Assembly: GCA_041916675.1 (NCBI GenBank)
Contig: JAYRZB010000008.1
Coordinates: 62,001 to 126,000, forward strand
DNA: 64,000 nt
From: JAYRZB01 sp041916675
GTDB lineage: Bacteria; Pseudomonadota; Alphaproteobacteria; Rhizobiales; Devosiaceae
Reading direction: 5' to 3'
In this document: positions 8,683 to 17,056 of the stretch, piece after piece
Layout: each line of letters opens with the position of its first letter
Numbering within the stretch: position 1 is the stretch's first letter
The notes under the pieces: generated by a model
Databases searched by the model: none
Told to the model about the DNA's origin: nothing
The model's input: the letters and a program-made list of their open reading frames with translations, nothing else
Program-made: the position numbers and the translations under genes

Positions 8683-9708
8683 TCAGAGCCAGCCGCCGAG
8701 TTCACGGCGGACAATGGACTCGATCATGTCCATGCCGCCCGGACTGTCGTTCAGGCATGGGATATAGGCAAAGTGCTCCCCGCCCGCTTCCATGAATGAG
8801 TGCTTGGCCTCGATTGAAATTTCCTCAAGCGTTTCAATGCAATCGGCCGAAAACGCCGGCGCCAGTACCGCTACTTTCCTGATGCCCTTGGCCGGAAGTT
8901 CCTCCAAGGTCTTGTCGGTATAGGGTTGCAGCCACTTGGTGGGTCCGAACCGGCTCTGGAAGGTGACCATGAGCTTTTCCTTGGGCCAGCCCAGATGTTC
9001 GCGCACCAGCCGCGTGGTCTTGAAACACTGGCAGTGATACGGATCACCGCGTTCAAGATAGCTCACCGGCATGCCGTGATACGAGGTGATCACCAGATCG
9101 GGGGTGAAGTCGAGCCCGGCAACGCCTTCAGCGATCGAGTTGGCGAGGGCCTTGATATAGGCAGGATCCTCGAAATAGGCCGGTGCCGTGCGCACCGCCG
9201 GTTGCCAGCGCATTGTCTTGAGCGCGTCGAAGGCCTTGTCATTGGCCGTGGCGGTGGTTGTTGCCGAATATTGCGGATAGAGCGGCACCAGCAGTATCTT
9301 CTGACATCCGGCGGCCTGCAGCGCTTCGAGCCGCGAGCGGGTGCTGGGATTGCCATAGCGCATGGCATAGTCAACGATCACCTCACCGTCGCCTGCAAGC
9401 CGTTCGCCGAGCTTTTCAGCCTGGCGTCTGGTGATCAGGCGCAGCGGGCTATCGTTGTGTTCCTTGTCCCAGATCTTGGCATAGGCGTGCCCGCTCTTCT
9501 TAGGCCGGAAGGTCAGGATGATGCCATTCAGGATCGGCCACCACAGCCAGCGCGGCGTTTCAATAACCCGCTGGTCGGAGAGAAATTCCTTGAGGTAACG
9601 CCGCACCGACCAGAAATCGGTGGCATCGGGGGTGCCCAAATTGAGCAGCAGAACGCCAATCTTGGGGGCTTTGACCGCCGGATGGCCGGCTGGAAGATGT
9701 TCGGACAT
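8683..9708 (-). CDS. hemH: Ferrochelatase
   Basis: Inserts Fe(II) into protoporphyrin IX, the last step of haem synthesis. 341 residues is the family length. 'GVLLLNLGTPDATD' is the typical N-terminus. 'ITSYHGMPVSYLERGDPYHC' contains the catalytic His (SxHG[MI]P), and the conserved 'AFSADCIETLEEI' with its Glu lies at about 275-287. There is a single-gene arrangement with the nearest same-strand gene 130 bp upstream. The start ATG at 9708 gives the expected N-terminus after a short charged leader. Confidence 0.96.
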   Translation of the reverse strand: MSEHLPAGHPAVKAPKIGVLLLNLGTPDATDFWSVRRYLKEFLSDQRVIETPRWLWWPILNGIILTFRPKKSGHAYAKIWDKEHNDSPLRLITRRQAEKLGERLAGDGEVIVDYAMRYGNPSTRSRLEALQAAGCQKILLVPLYPQYSATTTATANDKAFDALKTMRWQPAVRTAPAYFEDPAYIKALANSIAEGVAGLDFTPDLVITSYHGMPVSYLERGDPYHCQCFKTTRLVREHLGWPKEKLMVTFQSRFGPTKWLQPYTDKTLEELPAKGIRKVAVLAPAFSADCIETLEEISIEAKHSFMEAGGEHFAYIPCLNDSPGGMDMIESIVRRELGGWL

Positions 9709-9793
9709 GGACGCCTGCAGTTTGGAAATTCTCTAAGGCGCGCAACTTAACCCGAACCCCGCTCCGCGCAAGGCGCGCAGTGTCGCGGGCAAC

Positions 9794-9821
9794 AAAAAGC
9801 GGAGCCCGAGGGCTCCGCTTT
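9794..9821 (-). terminator. Rho-independent terminator after the small secreted-protein gene
   Basis: A perfect 11-bp stem (9796-9806 with 9811-9821) encloses a 4-base loop. Read on the minus strand it is followed by a run of five T (9798-9794, partly in the stem). It lies 20 bp past the stop codon of the gene at 9841-10158, exactly where that gene's terminator is expected. Confidence 0.75.
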
Positions 9822-9840
9822 CATCGCCAGAACCCAAACC

Positions 9841-10158
9841 TTACTTGATCAGGCCGGCTTCCTTGCAGTTCTCAAGGGTGAGAGTTTCGAGGTCAATCGT
9901 GGTCGTGGCCTGATCCATACCGTCGACTTCGGGAGCATCGTTAATGTCGGCCGGAGCCGCCGGGTCCGCTGCGCTGGTGTCTTCAGTCGTGCCCATGGTC
10001 GAGCTCGAGGTGAAGAGTTCATCGCAACGGGCCTGCACCTTAGGCAGGTCGGCATCGGATACATTCATGCCAGCAACCATGGTGTCGGCAAGGGCAAAAC
10101 CCGAGACCGAAAGAGTGGCGGCAACGGCGAGGGGAGCGAGAAGAGCTGAGAATTTCAT
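9841..10158 (-). CDS. Small secreted protein of unknown function
   Basis: 105 residues. A clear Sec signal peptide covers 1-24 ('LLAPLAVAATLSVSGFALA'). The mature protein is acidic, with a Ser/Thr/Asp/Ala-rich low-complexity middle and one Cys in each half ('ARCDELFTSS' and 'ENCKEAGLI') that could pair. AAGGAG lies seven to eight bases before the ATG at 10158, and a strong terminator follows, so this is a real, probably well-expressed single gene. I do not recognise the family. Location is inferred to be periplasmic or extracellular. Confidence 0.75.
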   Translation of the reverse strand: MKFSALLAPLAVAATLSVSGFALADTMVAGMNVSDADLPKVQARCDELFTSSSTMGTTEDTSAADPAAPADINDAPEVDGMDQATTTIDLETLTLENCKEAGLIK

Positions 10159-10272
10159 AATATACTCCTTGCACTTGAGAGGGGCAGGTCGCGTCGGGCA
10201 ACTGCCTTCCCCCTCTCAACGTGAACACCGGCAAATGGTTGCCGATTGTGATCGGCGCAATTTCGGCAAGTG

Positions 10273-11856
10273 CTACAAACTGGCGATCAGCAACAGGACG
10301 CCGAAGCCGAACACCGCCAGCGCCCCGAATAGTTCGAACCACCAAACCAGCGACGCAGCCAGCTTTCCGCCCCGCCCACCGGCGCGCAGGGCAAGGTCCT
10401 TGGCAAAGACCGCCACCGAGGCAAGCACGGCAACGGTGATGGCAGTGCCGAGCCCCATCAGAAAGACCGCAGCAATACCCGCCGCCAACACCCCCTGGCT
10501 CAACGCGAACACCAGCACCACCAGCGCCCCCGAACAGGGCCGCAGTCCCACAGCCAGAACAACGCCCAGTTGCTCGCGCCATCCCGCCGTCGCCACCGCA
10601 GCGGGCACGATGTGGGCATGGTCATGATGCGCATGATCGTGATGATCATGGTCGTGGTCGTGGTCATGGTGATGATGGCCATGGTGCGCATGCCCGATGC
10701 CGAAGAGCTTGCGGGCGATCAGCCAGATACCGAGGAGGGTAACGAGCAGGTATGATCCGATCCCGATCCAGTTGGCAGCATCGGACATGGCAACGCTGGT
10801 CAGGTTCAGCAGCATACCCGCAATCAGGATGAAAACGACGGCAACCAGCGATTGCATCAGCGCTGCCGCAAAGCTGAGCAGCACGCCACGGCGCAACTGC
10901 CGCTCATTGGCCAGCACATAAGACGAGATGACCACCTTGCCATGGCCCGGCCCGGCGGCGTGAAACACGCCATAGGCAAAGCTCAGCGACCCCAGCAGCC
11001 AGAAAGCCGTGCCATCGGCCTTGAGGCGCCCGAGCGCCGCAGTCAGGGCTGCATAAAAGTCCTTCTGCTGGGTATTGATCCAGCCAAAGATCCCGCCCTG
11101 CGGCATGGCCACACCCGGCTCGCGCGGCGGGCCGCCAAACGGCACCGGCTTGCTGTCGGCAACTGCGGTTACAGCCTCAACGGCCGTTTCGGCCCCAACC
11201 GGTGCGCCGCCCGCACATTTGATCAGGATGGCGCCCTGCACGCCGCGCATGGCATTGGCGAGGTCGGGTGGGAGTTCAGTAACATCGGGCCCGAGAGCAT
11301 AAAGCCTTTCGGCCACGCCAGGGTCCAGCTCGCGCGGCGGTTGCAGGCTGGCCACGCAACCCTCCGGCGCCCCATCGAGGCTGACCGCATTGAGGTCCGG
11401 CGTGGTGATGGCGACGTAATATTCGGGATCATTGACGGCCAGTTCGAGCGTGTCCTTGATCCGATATGGCGTTTCGACAGCGATATCGAAGGCCAGGGTC
11501 GTACGGCCATTCTGGTAGTCGAAGCTGGCATTGGTGCCGTCGACGAATGTCAGGCTCTCGTCGCCCTCTCCGGCGAAGGTGTAGAAATAGTATTGGGACA
11601 GCCCGACCATATTTTCATCGGCCAGCTCCTGCATTTCAGCCCGGGTCACCGTGCCGTCGTTGTCGGTATCAAGGCCCTGGATCTGCCAGGCCGACATGGC
11701 CTCATCGAACGTCCATTCATGATGAATGCCCGCAACTTCGCCATTGGCATTGAAGATGACCCGCACCTTGGCATCGACAAAAATATGCGGATGCGCCAAT
11801 GCCGCGGTGGTCAGGGCTCCGATAACAACGGCAAGGGCGAGGATTATGCGACGCAT
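10273..11856 (-). CDS. DUF1007 periplasmic domain fused to a NicO/RcnA-type nickel/cobalt transporter
   Basis: 527 residues in two parts. Residues 1-21 are a signal sequence; about 22-215 are a DUF1007 domain ('AHPHIFVDAKVRVIFN', 'HHEWTFDEAMSAWQIQGLD') that contains a perfect EF-hand loop 'DTDNDGTVTRAE' near residue 64. About 265-527 are a NicO/HoxN-like transporter with six or more membrane segments. These include 'GPGHGKVVISSYVLANERQ' and a cytoplasmic or periplasmic loop extremely rich in His and Asp (about 393-418). DUF1007 and NicO genes are usually adjacent; here they are one polypeptide. Expected role: transport, most likely export, of Ni or Co; the metal is not proven by sequence. Confidence 0.85.
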   Translation of the reverse strand: MRRIILALAVVIGALTTAALAHPHIFVDAKVRVIFNANGEVAGIHHEWTFDEAMSAWQIQGLDTDNDGTVTRAEMQELADENMVGLSQYYFYTFAGEGDESLTFVDGTNASFDYQNGRTTLAFDIAVETPYRIKDTLELAVNDPEYYVAITTPDLNAVSLDGAPEGCVASLQPPRELDPGVAERLYALGPDVTELPPDLANAMRGVQGAILIKCAGGAPVGAETAVEAVTAVADSKPVPFGGPPREPGVAMPQGGIFGWINTQQKDFYAALTAALGRLKADGTAFWLLGSLSFAYGVFHAAGPGHGKVVISSYVLANERQLRRGVLLSFAAALMQSLVAVVFILIAGMLLNLTSVAMSDAANWIGIGSYLLVTLLGIWLIARKLFGIGHAHHGHHHHDHDHDHDHHDHAHHDHAHIVPAAVATAGWREQLGVVLAVGLRPCSGALVVLVFALSQGVLAAGIAAVFLMGLGTAITVAVLASVAVFAKDLALRAGGRGGKLAASLVWWFELFGALAVFGFGVLLLIASL

Positions 11857-11880
11857 CAGGCGGCAGGCTCCCGAAAGGTG

Positions 11881-12780
11881 CTAGTGCACCGGATGAATTT
11901 CAAACCAGGCGACCAGGTGGTCGATCAGTGCCCGCACCTTGCCGGCAAGGTGCCGCCGGTGCGGGTAGACCGCCTGCAGCGTCTGCCCATCGGGGATCGA
12001 GGACTGCAGGACCGGCACCAGTTTGCCCGCCGCCACGGCCGGTTCGGCGAGGTAGGATGGCAATGCGGCAAAACCGAGCCCAACCATTGCCGCCTCCATT
12101 GCCGCCAAGGGTGAGTTGACCCGCACCGGCCCGCTGACATGCACCGAGACGGTCTTGCCGCCTTCCTCGAACCGCCAGTTGGCCTGGCCCTGCAGGTTGG
12201 TATCGACAATGCAGGGCAGGTTGCGCAGCGCTTCGGCCGTCCGGGGCACACCGTACCGGGCCAGTAGGTCAGGCGAACCGGCAACCACCAGATGCATATC
12301 GGCAATCTTGCGGGCAATCAGCGAGGAATCCTGCAGCGTTGAAATGCGCAGCGCCACATCGATGCCCTCGTCGACCAGGTCGACATAACGGTCCTCAAGC
12401 CGCAGATCGAGGGTGACTTCGGGATGCTTGATCATGAAGGCAAAGATCGCTGGCGCCAGGGTGCGCTCGCCAAAATTGCGCGGCGCCGAGACCCGCAACA
12501 GGCCGCGCGGCGCGGTCGTCTGGTCCGAGATCGAAGCATCAAGGTCATCAAGCTGCTGGATGAGCTGGCTGACCTCGCGATAATAGGCCTCGCCCGCCTC
12601 GGTCAGTGACAACTTGCGGGTGGTGCGGTTCATCAGCCGCACACCGAGATAGTCTTCGAGATCGGTAACATACTTCGACAACAGCGCCTTGGACCGCCCA
12701 TGCTGGCGCGCCGCCGACGAGAAGCCACCGGCATCAAACACCTGAACAAAGGCGCGAATGCGCGACAGGTCCTGGCTCAT
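11881..12780 (-). CDS. LysR-family transcriptional regulator
   Basis: 299 residues from the ATG at 12780, which has GGGAG eight bases upstream; an upstream ATG at 12822 lacks an SD and adds 14 untypical residues. The winged helix-turn-helix is at 1-65 ('FVQVFDAGGFSSAARQHGRS', then 'YLGVRLMNRTTRKLSLTEAG'), and the ligand-binding domain at about 90-295 begins 'PRGLLRVSAPRNFGERTLAP'. It belongs to the CrgA-like subgroup by this pattern. The regulated gene is not obvious: the divergent neighbour is a MarR-like gene 177 bp away, and the next gene on its own strand is the DUF1007-NicO fusion. No direct evidence links it to either. Confidence 0.9.
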   Translation of the reverse strand: MSQDLSRIRAFVQVFDAGGFSSAARQHGRSKALLSKYVTDLEDYLGVRLMNRTTRKLSLTEAGEAYYREVSQLIQQLDDLDASISDQTTAPRGLLRVSAPRNFGERTLAPAIFAFMIKHPEVTLDLRLEDRYVDLVDEGIDVALRISTLQDSSLIARKIADMHLVVAGSPDLLARYGVPRTAEALRNLPCIVDTNLQGQANWRFEEGGKTVSVHVSGPVRVNSPLAAMEAAMVGLGFAALPSYLAEPAVAAGKLVPVLQSSIPDGQTLQAVYPHRRHLAGKVRALIDHLVAWFEIHPVH

Positions 12781-12957
12781 GGTCACAACTCCCGGCGTCT
12801 GTTTCCATTCCCGATGCAGCATGGCTTAACTGAATCGGAATAGGTGAACAATCAAGGCACCCTCCTTGGGCGCTACATTTCTGCCCCAAGCCGCTGGATT
12901 AACGATAGAATGCGCCATTCATCGCCTGTTGACGGAGTTCGGACTATTTTCCCGCCC

Positions 12958-13383
12958 ATGTCCAAGCCCAATCCACGTTCGACGCTCTATCGGCTGATCC
13001 AGGCCGGCCAACTCGCGCATCAGGCGCTGCTGGTGCCGCTGCGCGAACGCGGTCTCGAGCCCGGCGACGACGCAGTGCTGTTCGTTCTCTCTGAGGACGA
13101 AGGGCTGAGCGAGGCTGGCCTCGCCGGTGAAATCGGCGTGCCCGCCGAAGCGCTGGACAAGCGGCTGGCCCGCCTGATCGAGCGCGAACTGATCACCCGC
13201 AAAGCCGTAGGTCCGGAACTGACCCCCGGGCTGGTGCTCACCGAACGCGGCGAGCGCATCCGCACCATTCTGGCCGACAACTGGCTTGAGCTAGAGAATG
13301 CCCTGCTCGGCGAACTCAGCCCGAAAAAGCGCAAGAGCCTCTCGAGCACGCTCAAGCGCTTCGTGCAATTGCTGCGCCTTTAG
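12958..13383 (+). CDS. MarR-like winged-helix transcriptional regulator
   Basis: 141 residues from the ATG at 12958; a GTG at 12844 would add 38 residues with no family resemblance. The helical core 'LIQAGQLAHQALLVPLRERG' precedes a winged helix about residues 35-100 ('LSEAGLAGEIGVPAEALDKR', 'LARLIERELITRKAVG', 'LVLTERGERIRTI') and a C-terminal dimerisation helix. This is the MarR fold, although the sequence is divergent. It faces the LysR gene across 177 bp and ends overlapping modC by four bases on the other strand. The ligand is unknown. Confidence 0.75.
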   Translation: MSKPNPRSTLYRLIQAGQLAHQALLVPLRERGLEPGDDAVLFVLSEDEGLSEAGLAGEIGVPAEALDKRLARLIERELITRKAVGPELTPGLVLTERGERIRTILADNWLELENALLGELSPKKRKSLSSTLKRFVQLLRL

Positions 13384-14432
13384 GGCACCAGCACCGATAC
13401 ACCCTTGACCTGGGCATAGACCACCTGCCCAACGGCCAACCCAAGTGCGTGGGCTGAGCGGCGTGTGACGCGCGCGGTCAGCGGTTGCCCGTCGACACGC
13501 AATGCCACCGCCACGTCCGGTCCAACGAGCATTTCGATGCTGACAATGCTGGCGGAAAGGCAATTGAGGATGGTTGTCTGCGAGGGACGGATGGTGGCAA
13601 GGCTGACGTCGCGCGCGCCGATCCGCACCCGCACGGGCTCGCCCGGCTCACCGGCCCGCCCGCCGACCAGCAGGGTCTGCCCGCCAATGTCAAGGCTCGT
13701 GATCTGATCGGCGCTATCGAAATGTGTGACGGTTGCCGCAAGCACGCTGACCGCATCGCGTTCGCGCCAGAGCCCGGCCGCATCACTGGTAAGGACAGCA
13801 TTGAGCGGACCAGAGGCCACAACCCGCCCGTCCGCCAACAGCACCATGTGGTCGGCCAGTTGCTCGACCTCGCCCATGTCGTGACTAACCAGAATGACTG
13901 GAATATCGAGCCTGCGTTTTAGCGCGGCAAAATAGGGCATGATCTCGGCCTTGGCCTGCCGGTCGAGCGCCGACATCGGCTCGTCGAGCAACAGGATATC
14001 GGGTTTGCTGAGCAGGGCCCGCCCGAGCGAGACGCGCTGCCGCTCGCCGCCCGAGAGTTTCTGCGGCGCGCGCTCGAGCAGCGGGGCAAGCTTGAGCAGA
14101 TCAACGATCTGTTCAAAAGCTGCGGTATCATGCATGCCAAAACCAAGGTTTCCGTGCACCGAGAGGTGTCCGAAAAGGCTTGCTTCCTGAAACACATAGC
14201 CCAGCGCCCGCCGATGGGTTGGCACGAAGCTGACCTCATCCTGCCAGATGGCCGTGCCGAGCCCACAGTGCCCCGGCAGGTGTTCGAGCCCGGCGATGGC
14301 GCGCAGGATTGTGGTCTTGCCCGAGCCAGACGGACCGAACAGCGCCGTCACCCCGCCCGCTGGCGCGGTGAGCGCGGCATCAAGCGAGAAGGAACCGAGC
14401 CGCCCCGCAAAGCGCGCCGCAAGACCCGTCAT
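13380..14432 (-). CDS. modC: Molybdate ABC transporter ATP-binding protein
   Basis: Energises molybdate import. 350 residues from the ATG at 14432, which overlaps the modB stop (ATGA); the long upstream extension in the same frame lies inside modB and is not coding here. Walker A is 'LFGPSGSGKTTILRAIAG', the signature 'LSGGERQRVSLGRALL' and Walker B 'ILLLDEPMSALD'. The C-terminal 65 residues form a MOP/TOBE domain ('NCLSASIVSIEMLVGPDVAV'), which binds oxyanion in this family. It is the last gene of the modABC operon. Confidence 0.95.
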   Translation of the reverse strand: MTGLAARFAGRLGSFSLDAALTAPAGGVTALFGPSGSGKTTILRAIAGLEHLPGHCGLGTAIWQDEVSFVPTHRRALGYVFQEASLFGHLSVHGNLGFGMHDTAAFEQIVDLLKLAPLLERAPQKLSGGERQRVSLGRALLSKPDILLLDEPMSALDRQAKAEIMPYFAALKRRLDIPVILVSHDMGEVEQLADHMVLLADGRVVASGPLNAVLTSDAAGLWRERDAVSVLAATVTHFDSADQITSLDIGGQTLLVGGRAGEPGEPVRVRIGARDVSLATIRPSQTTILNCLSASIVSIEMLVGPDVAVALRVDGQPLTARVTRRSAHALGLAVGQVVYAQVKGVSVLVP

Positions 14433-15112
14433 GGCGCCACCCGCCCGGCACGGCGGTCGATGTGCATGACCAGCGCGATCACTGCGAACGAGAAAATCAC
14501 CATGCCCAGTGCCAGCACATGCGCCTCGGCCCATTGCAGGCGCTCGACATAATCGTAAATGGCAATCGAGAGCACCTTGGTCTGGCCTGGAATATTGCCG
14601 CCGATCATCAGCACCACGCCGAACTCACCCACCGTATGGGCAAAGCCGAGCACCGCCCCGGACAGCAAACCAGCCCGGCTCAGGGGCAAGGCAACAGTGA
14701 AAAATCGCCGCCACGGCCCGGCGCGCAGGGTGGCCGCAACTTCGAGCGGGCGCTCGCCCATGGCTTCAAAGGCGTTACGGATCGGCTGCACCACGAACGG
14801 CAGCGAATAGATGACCGAGCCAATGACCAGACCGGGAAACGAAAAGGCCAGAGTCCGGCCGCCCCAAAGTCCTGCCACCGCACCACCCGGGCCCGAAGGC
14901 CCGAGAGCGATCAGCAGATAAAAGCCCAGCACCGTCGGCGGCAGCACCAGCGGCAGGGACACAATGGCGGCCACCAGCGTCTTCCAGCGGGCCCGCGACC
15001 GCGCCAGCCACCAGGCGAGCGGCGTACCGAGCAGCAGCAGCAGCACGGTGGTGATGCTGGCCAGCGCCAGCGTCAGTGCAACAGGCGGCCAGACGGTTTC
15101 AAAGCTGAGCAC
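14429..15112 (-). CDS. modB: Molybdate ABC transporter permease
   Basis: 227 residues, GTG start at 15112, 15 bp after modA. Five or so membrane segments are visible ('ALTLALASITTVLLLLLG', 'AIVSLPLVLPPTVLGFYLLI'). The ABC permease EAA-like loop is at 'EVAATLRAGPWRRFFTVALP'. The order modA-modB-modC, short spacing and the overlap with modC define the operon. It forms the membrane channel for molybdate, possibly tungstate, delivered by ModA. Confidence 0.95.
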   Translation of the reverse strand: MLSFETVWPPVALTLALASITTVLLLLLGTPLAWWLARSRARWKTLVAAIVSLPLVLPPTVLGFYLLIALGPSGPGGAVAGLWGGRTLAFSFPGLVIGSVIYSLPFVVQPIRNAFEAMGERPLEVAATLRAGPWRRFFTVALPLSRAGLLSGAVLGFAHTVGEFGVVLMIGGNIPGQTKVLSIAIYDYVERLQWAEAHVLALGMVIFSFAVIALVMHIDRRAGRVAP

Positions 15113-15127
15113 GCGCCCGCCTCCGTT

Positions 15128-15868
15128 TCACGGGCCTACGCCATAGCCCGCCGCCTCGATGATGGCGGCTGCTTCGGCCGATCGCAGATAGGTGAGGAAA
15201 CTGGCAGCCGATGGATTGCCCGCGCCCGTCTTGAGCAGAACCGCACCCTGGGCGATGGGGGTATGCATATCGGCAGGGATCAGCCAGACGTTGGGCCTGC
15301 CCGCCACCTGGCTTGCCGCCACAAAGCCGAGCTCAGCATTGCCGGTTTCGACAAACTGCAGGGCCTGTGCAATCGAGGTGCCGGTCACCAGCTTCGGTGC
15401 CAGGGCATCATAGAGGTCAAGCGCTTTGAGCGTTTCGATAGCCGCTGCGCCATAAGGCGCTGTTTCAGGATCGGCAATGGCGAGATGCGCGAAACCGCCC
15501 GCCCTGAGCACCGCCTCGCCCACCGGCACGGATGCCGAATAAAGCGCCAGTCGGCCCAACGCATAGGTAAAGTCCGAGCCCTCGACCGCCAGACCATCGG
15601 CAATAGCCTGTTCGGGCCGCTTTAAGTCCGCGGACAGGAATACCTCGAACGGCGCGCCCTGCGTAATCTGGGTGTAAAGGGCCCCGCTGGCGCCAAACGA
15701 CAGTATGAGTTCATCGCCAGTTCGCGCCTTGAAATCCGCTGCCAAAACCTCGGCGACCGCGGTGAAGTTTGCAGCGACAGCGACATGGACACTTGCGGCC
15801 TGCACCGCTGCGACAGGCCATGCCATCAGCATGAGACCTGCCGCCAGAACCAGATTTCTCACGCGCAT
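15128..15868 (-). CDS. modA: Molybdate ABC transporter substrate-binding protein
   Basis: Periplasmic molybdate-binding protein, 246 residues from the ATG at 15868. A Sec signal peptide lies at 1-25 ('LVLAAGLMLMAWPVAAVQA'). The ModA fold shows the family's conserved 'VAVAANFTAVAEVLAADFKA', 'SFGASGALYTQITQGAPFEV' and 'ADPETAPYGAAAIETL' segments. GAGGG lies just before the ATG. An in-frame ATG at 15892 would place the start codon inside the Mo-box, so the later start is preferred. First gene of modABC, directly behind the Mo-box at 15877-15900. Confidence 0.93.
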   Translation of the reverse strand: MRVRNLVLAAGLMLMAWPVAAVQAASVHVAVAANFTAVAEVLAADFKARTGDELILSFGASGALYTQITQGAPFEVFLSADLKRPEQAIADGLAVEGSDFTYALGRLALYSASVPVGEAVLRAGGFAHLAIADPETAPYGAAAIETLKALDLYDALAPKLVTGTSIAQALQFVETGNAELGFVAASQVAGRPNVWLIPADMHTPIAQGAVLLKTGAGNPSAASFLTYLRSAEAAAIIEAAGYGVGP

Positions 15869-15876
15869 CGCGCCCT

Positions 15877-15900
15877 CAATATGTTTTGTCATACATATCG
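15877..15900. promoter_or_regulatory. Candidate Mo-box (ModE operator) upstream of modA
   Basis: CAATATGT and ACATATCG flank eight bases; the arms are complementary at seven of eight positions. The form, CG-x-TAT arms around a short spacer, resembles Mo-boxes bound by ModE-type regulators, and it lies between the modE-like gene and modA. Repression of modABC under molybdate sufficiency is the expected effect. The assignment rests on position and symmetry. Confidence 0.6.
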
Positions 15901-15941
15901 CTCTTCGCAAATGACCGGGCGGCGGGCAAGCGTTATTTCCG

Positions 15942-16295
15942 TCAGTATCTATCGATCAGGGCCTGCAAGGCGATCAAATCTTCGGCAATGACGGCGCGGG
16001 TTGCGTCCTGCATGTGGCGATAGCGAGCCAGAACCGCTTCGCCAAGCGGTGTCAGGCCGGCCCCGCCCTGCCCGGACCCGCCGCGCGCGGTGACGACAAG
16101 CGGCGCTCCAAACCCATCGTTGAGGGCCTGCACCAGGCTCCAGGCGCGCTTATAACTCATGCCCATGGACTTGGCGGCATCAGTGATCGAACCCGTCGCT
16201 GCGATTCCTTCAAGCAGGTCGGCGCGGCCGGGCCCGATATAGGCCTCCCCGGCAATGGTGACACGCAGATGGCTCAGGCCCGCCGACTTGCTCAT
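15942..16295 (-). CDS. Short ModE-type molybdate-responsive regulator (winged-helix domain only)
   Basis: 117 residues covering only the N-terminal DNA-binding domain of ModE: 'GIAATGSITDAAKSMGMSYK' with 'RAWSLVQALN', then the characteristic Gly-rich wing 'VVTARGGSGQGGAGLTPLGE'. E. coli ModE is about 262 residues and has two C-terminal MOP domains that bind molybdate; they are absent here. Single-domain ModE proteins are common in alphaproteobacteria, where ligand sensing is less clear. It sits immediately before modA on the same strand, and its start overlaps the end of eda by four bases. Confidence 0.9.
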   Translation of the reverse strand: MSKSAGLSHLRVTIAGEAYIGPGRADLLEGIAATGSITDAAKSMGMSYKRAWSLVQALNDGFGAPLVVTARGGSGQGGAGLTPLGEAVLARYRHMQDATRAVIAEDLIALQALIDRY

Positions 16296-16927
16296 GCTAA
16301 AAGGCTGGCCGCTTCCCGCGCAAGGGTTTCGATGCGGTCAAAATCCTGCCCGGCCAAGGCATCGGCCGGAATGACCCACGAACCACCCACGCAGATGACA
16401 TTGGGCAGCGCCAGATAGGTTTTGGCTTTGGTCAAGTCGATGCCGCCGGTGGGACAGAAGGTAATGTCCGGCAGAGGCGAGGCGAAGGCTTTCAGCACCG
16501 GCACCCCGCCCATGGCTTCGGCGGGAAAGAACTTGAGGAAACTGTAGCCACGTTCAGCGGCCGCCATGGCCTCTGTCGGCGTGCCGATGCCGGGTAGCAG
16601 CGGAATGGCTACATCCTCGGCGGCATCAAGCAGACGCGGCGGCGCACCGGGCGATACCAGGAACTGGCAACCGGCGTTGACCGCCTGGCGCATATGCTCG
16701 GCCGTGCGCACCGTGCCTGCGCCCACCACCGCACCATCGACCTTGGCCATTTCTGCCATCACCTTGAGCGCATTGGGAGTGCGTAGCGTCACTTCCAGCA
16801 GTGGCAGGCCGCCAGCCACCAGTGCCTCAGCCAGCGCCCGCGCCGTCGACACATCATCGTGGATGATCACCGGCACGACCGGAGCCAATGAGAGGAGGGC
16901 ACGCAGCCGGGCAGCATCTTGGGGCAT
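16292..16927 (-). CDS. eda: 2-dehydro-3-deoxy-phosphogluconate (KDPG) aldolase
   Basis: Cleaves KDPG to pyruvate and glyceraldehyde-3-phosphate in the Entner-Doudoroff pathway. 211 residues. The Schiff-base Lys lies in 'GYSFLKFFPAEAMGG'. The proton-transfer Glu is in 'GGLPLLEVTLRTPNAL' and the phosphate-binding loop in 'DITFCPTGGIDLTKA'. The start ATG at 16927 gives the usual N-terminus. Its stop overlaps the modE start (ATGA), so eda, modE and perhaps modABC could share a transcript, an unusual pairing of sugar and molybdate genes. Confidence 0.93.
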   Translation of the reverse strand: MPQDAARLRALLSLAPVVPVIIHDDVSTARALAEALVAGGLPLLEVTLRTPNALKVMAEMAKVDGAVVGAGTVRTAEHMRQAVNAGCQFLVSPGAPPRLLDAAEDVAIPLLPGIGTPTEAMAAAERGYSFLKFFPAEAMGGVPVLKAFASPLPDITFCPTGGIDLTKAKTYLALPNVICVGGSWVIPADALAGQDFDRIETLAREAASLLA

Positions 16928-17056
16928 GGGAAAACTCGCTCTGGACCTTGGAAAAAAGGGTTAGGAGTTTGGTGAGAAAGGCGCAACCCCGTTGATTGAA
17001 ATGGGCGAACAAAATCCCTAAGTTCCGCCCAACCCGAGCGGCTCGAAAGGCAGACC

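Noticed and set aside
10641..10700. Repeated CATGGT/GTGATG-like bases that look like a tandem repeat
   Set aside because: They are the codons of the His/Asp-rich loop of the NicO transporter, not a separate repeat element.
16928..17056. Possible NAD-responsive riboswitch or operator before nadA
   Set aside because: I found no known riboswitch core or clear palindrome in these 129 bases.
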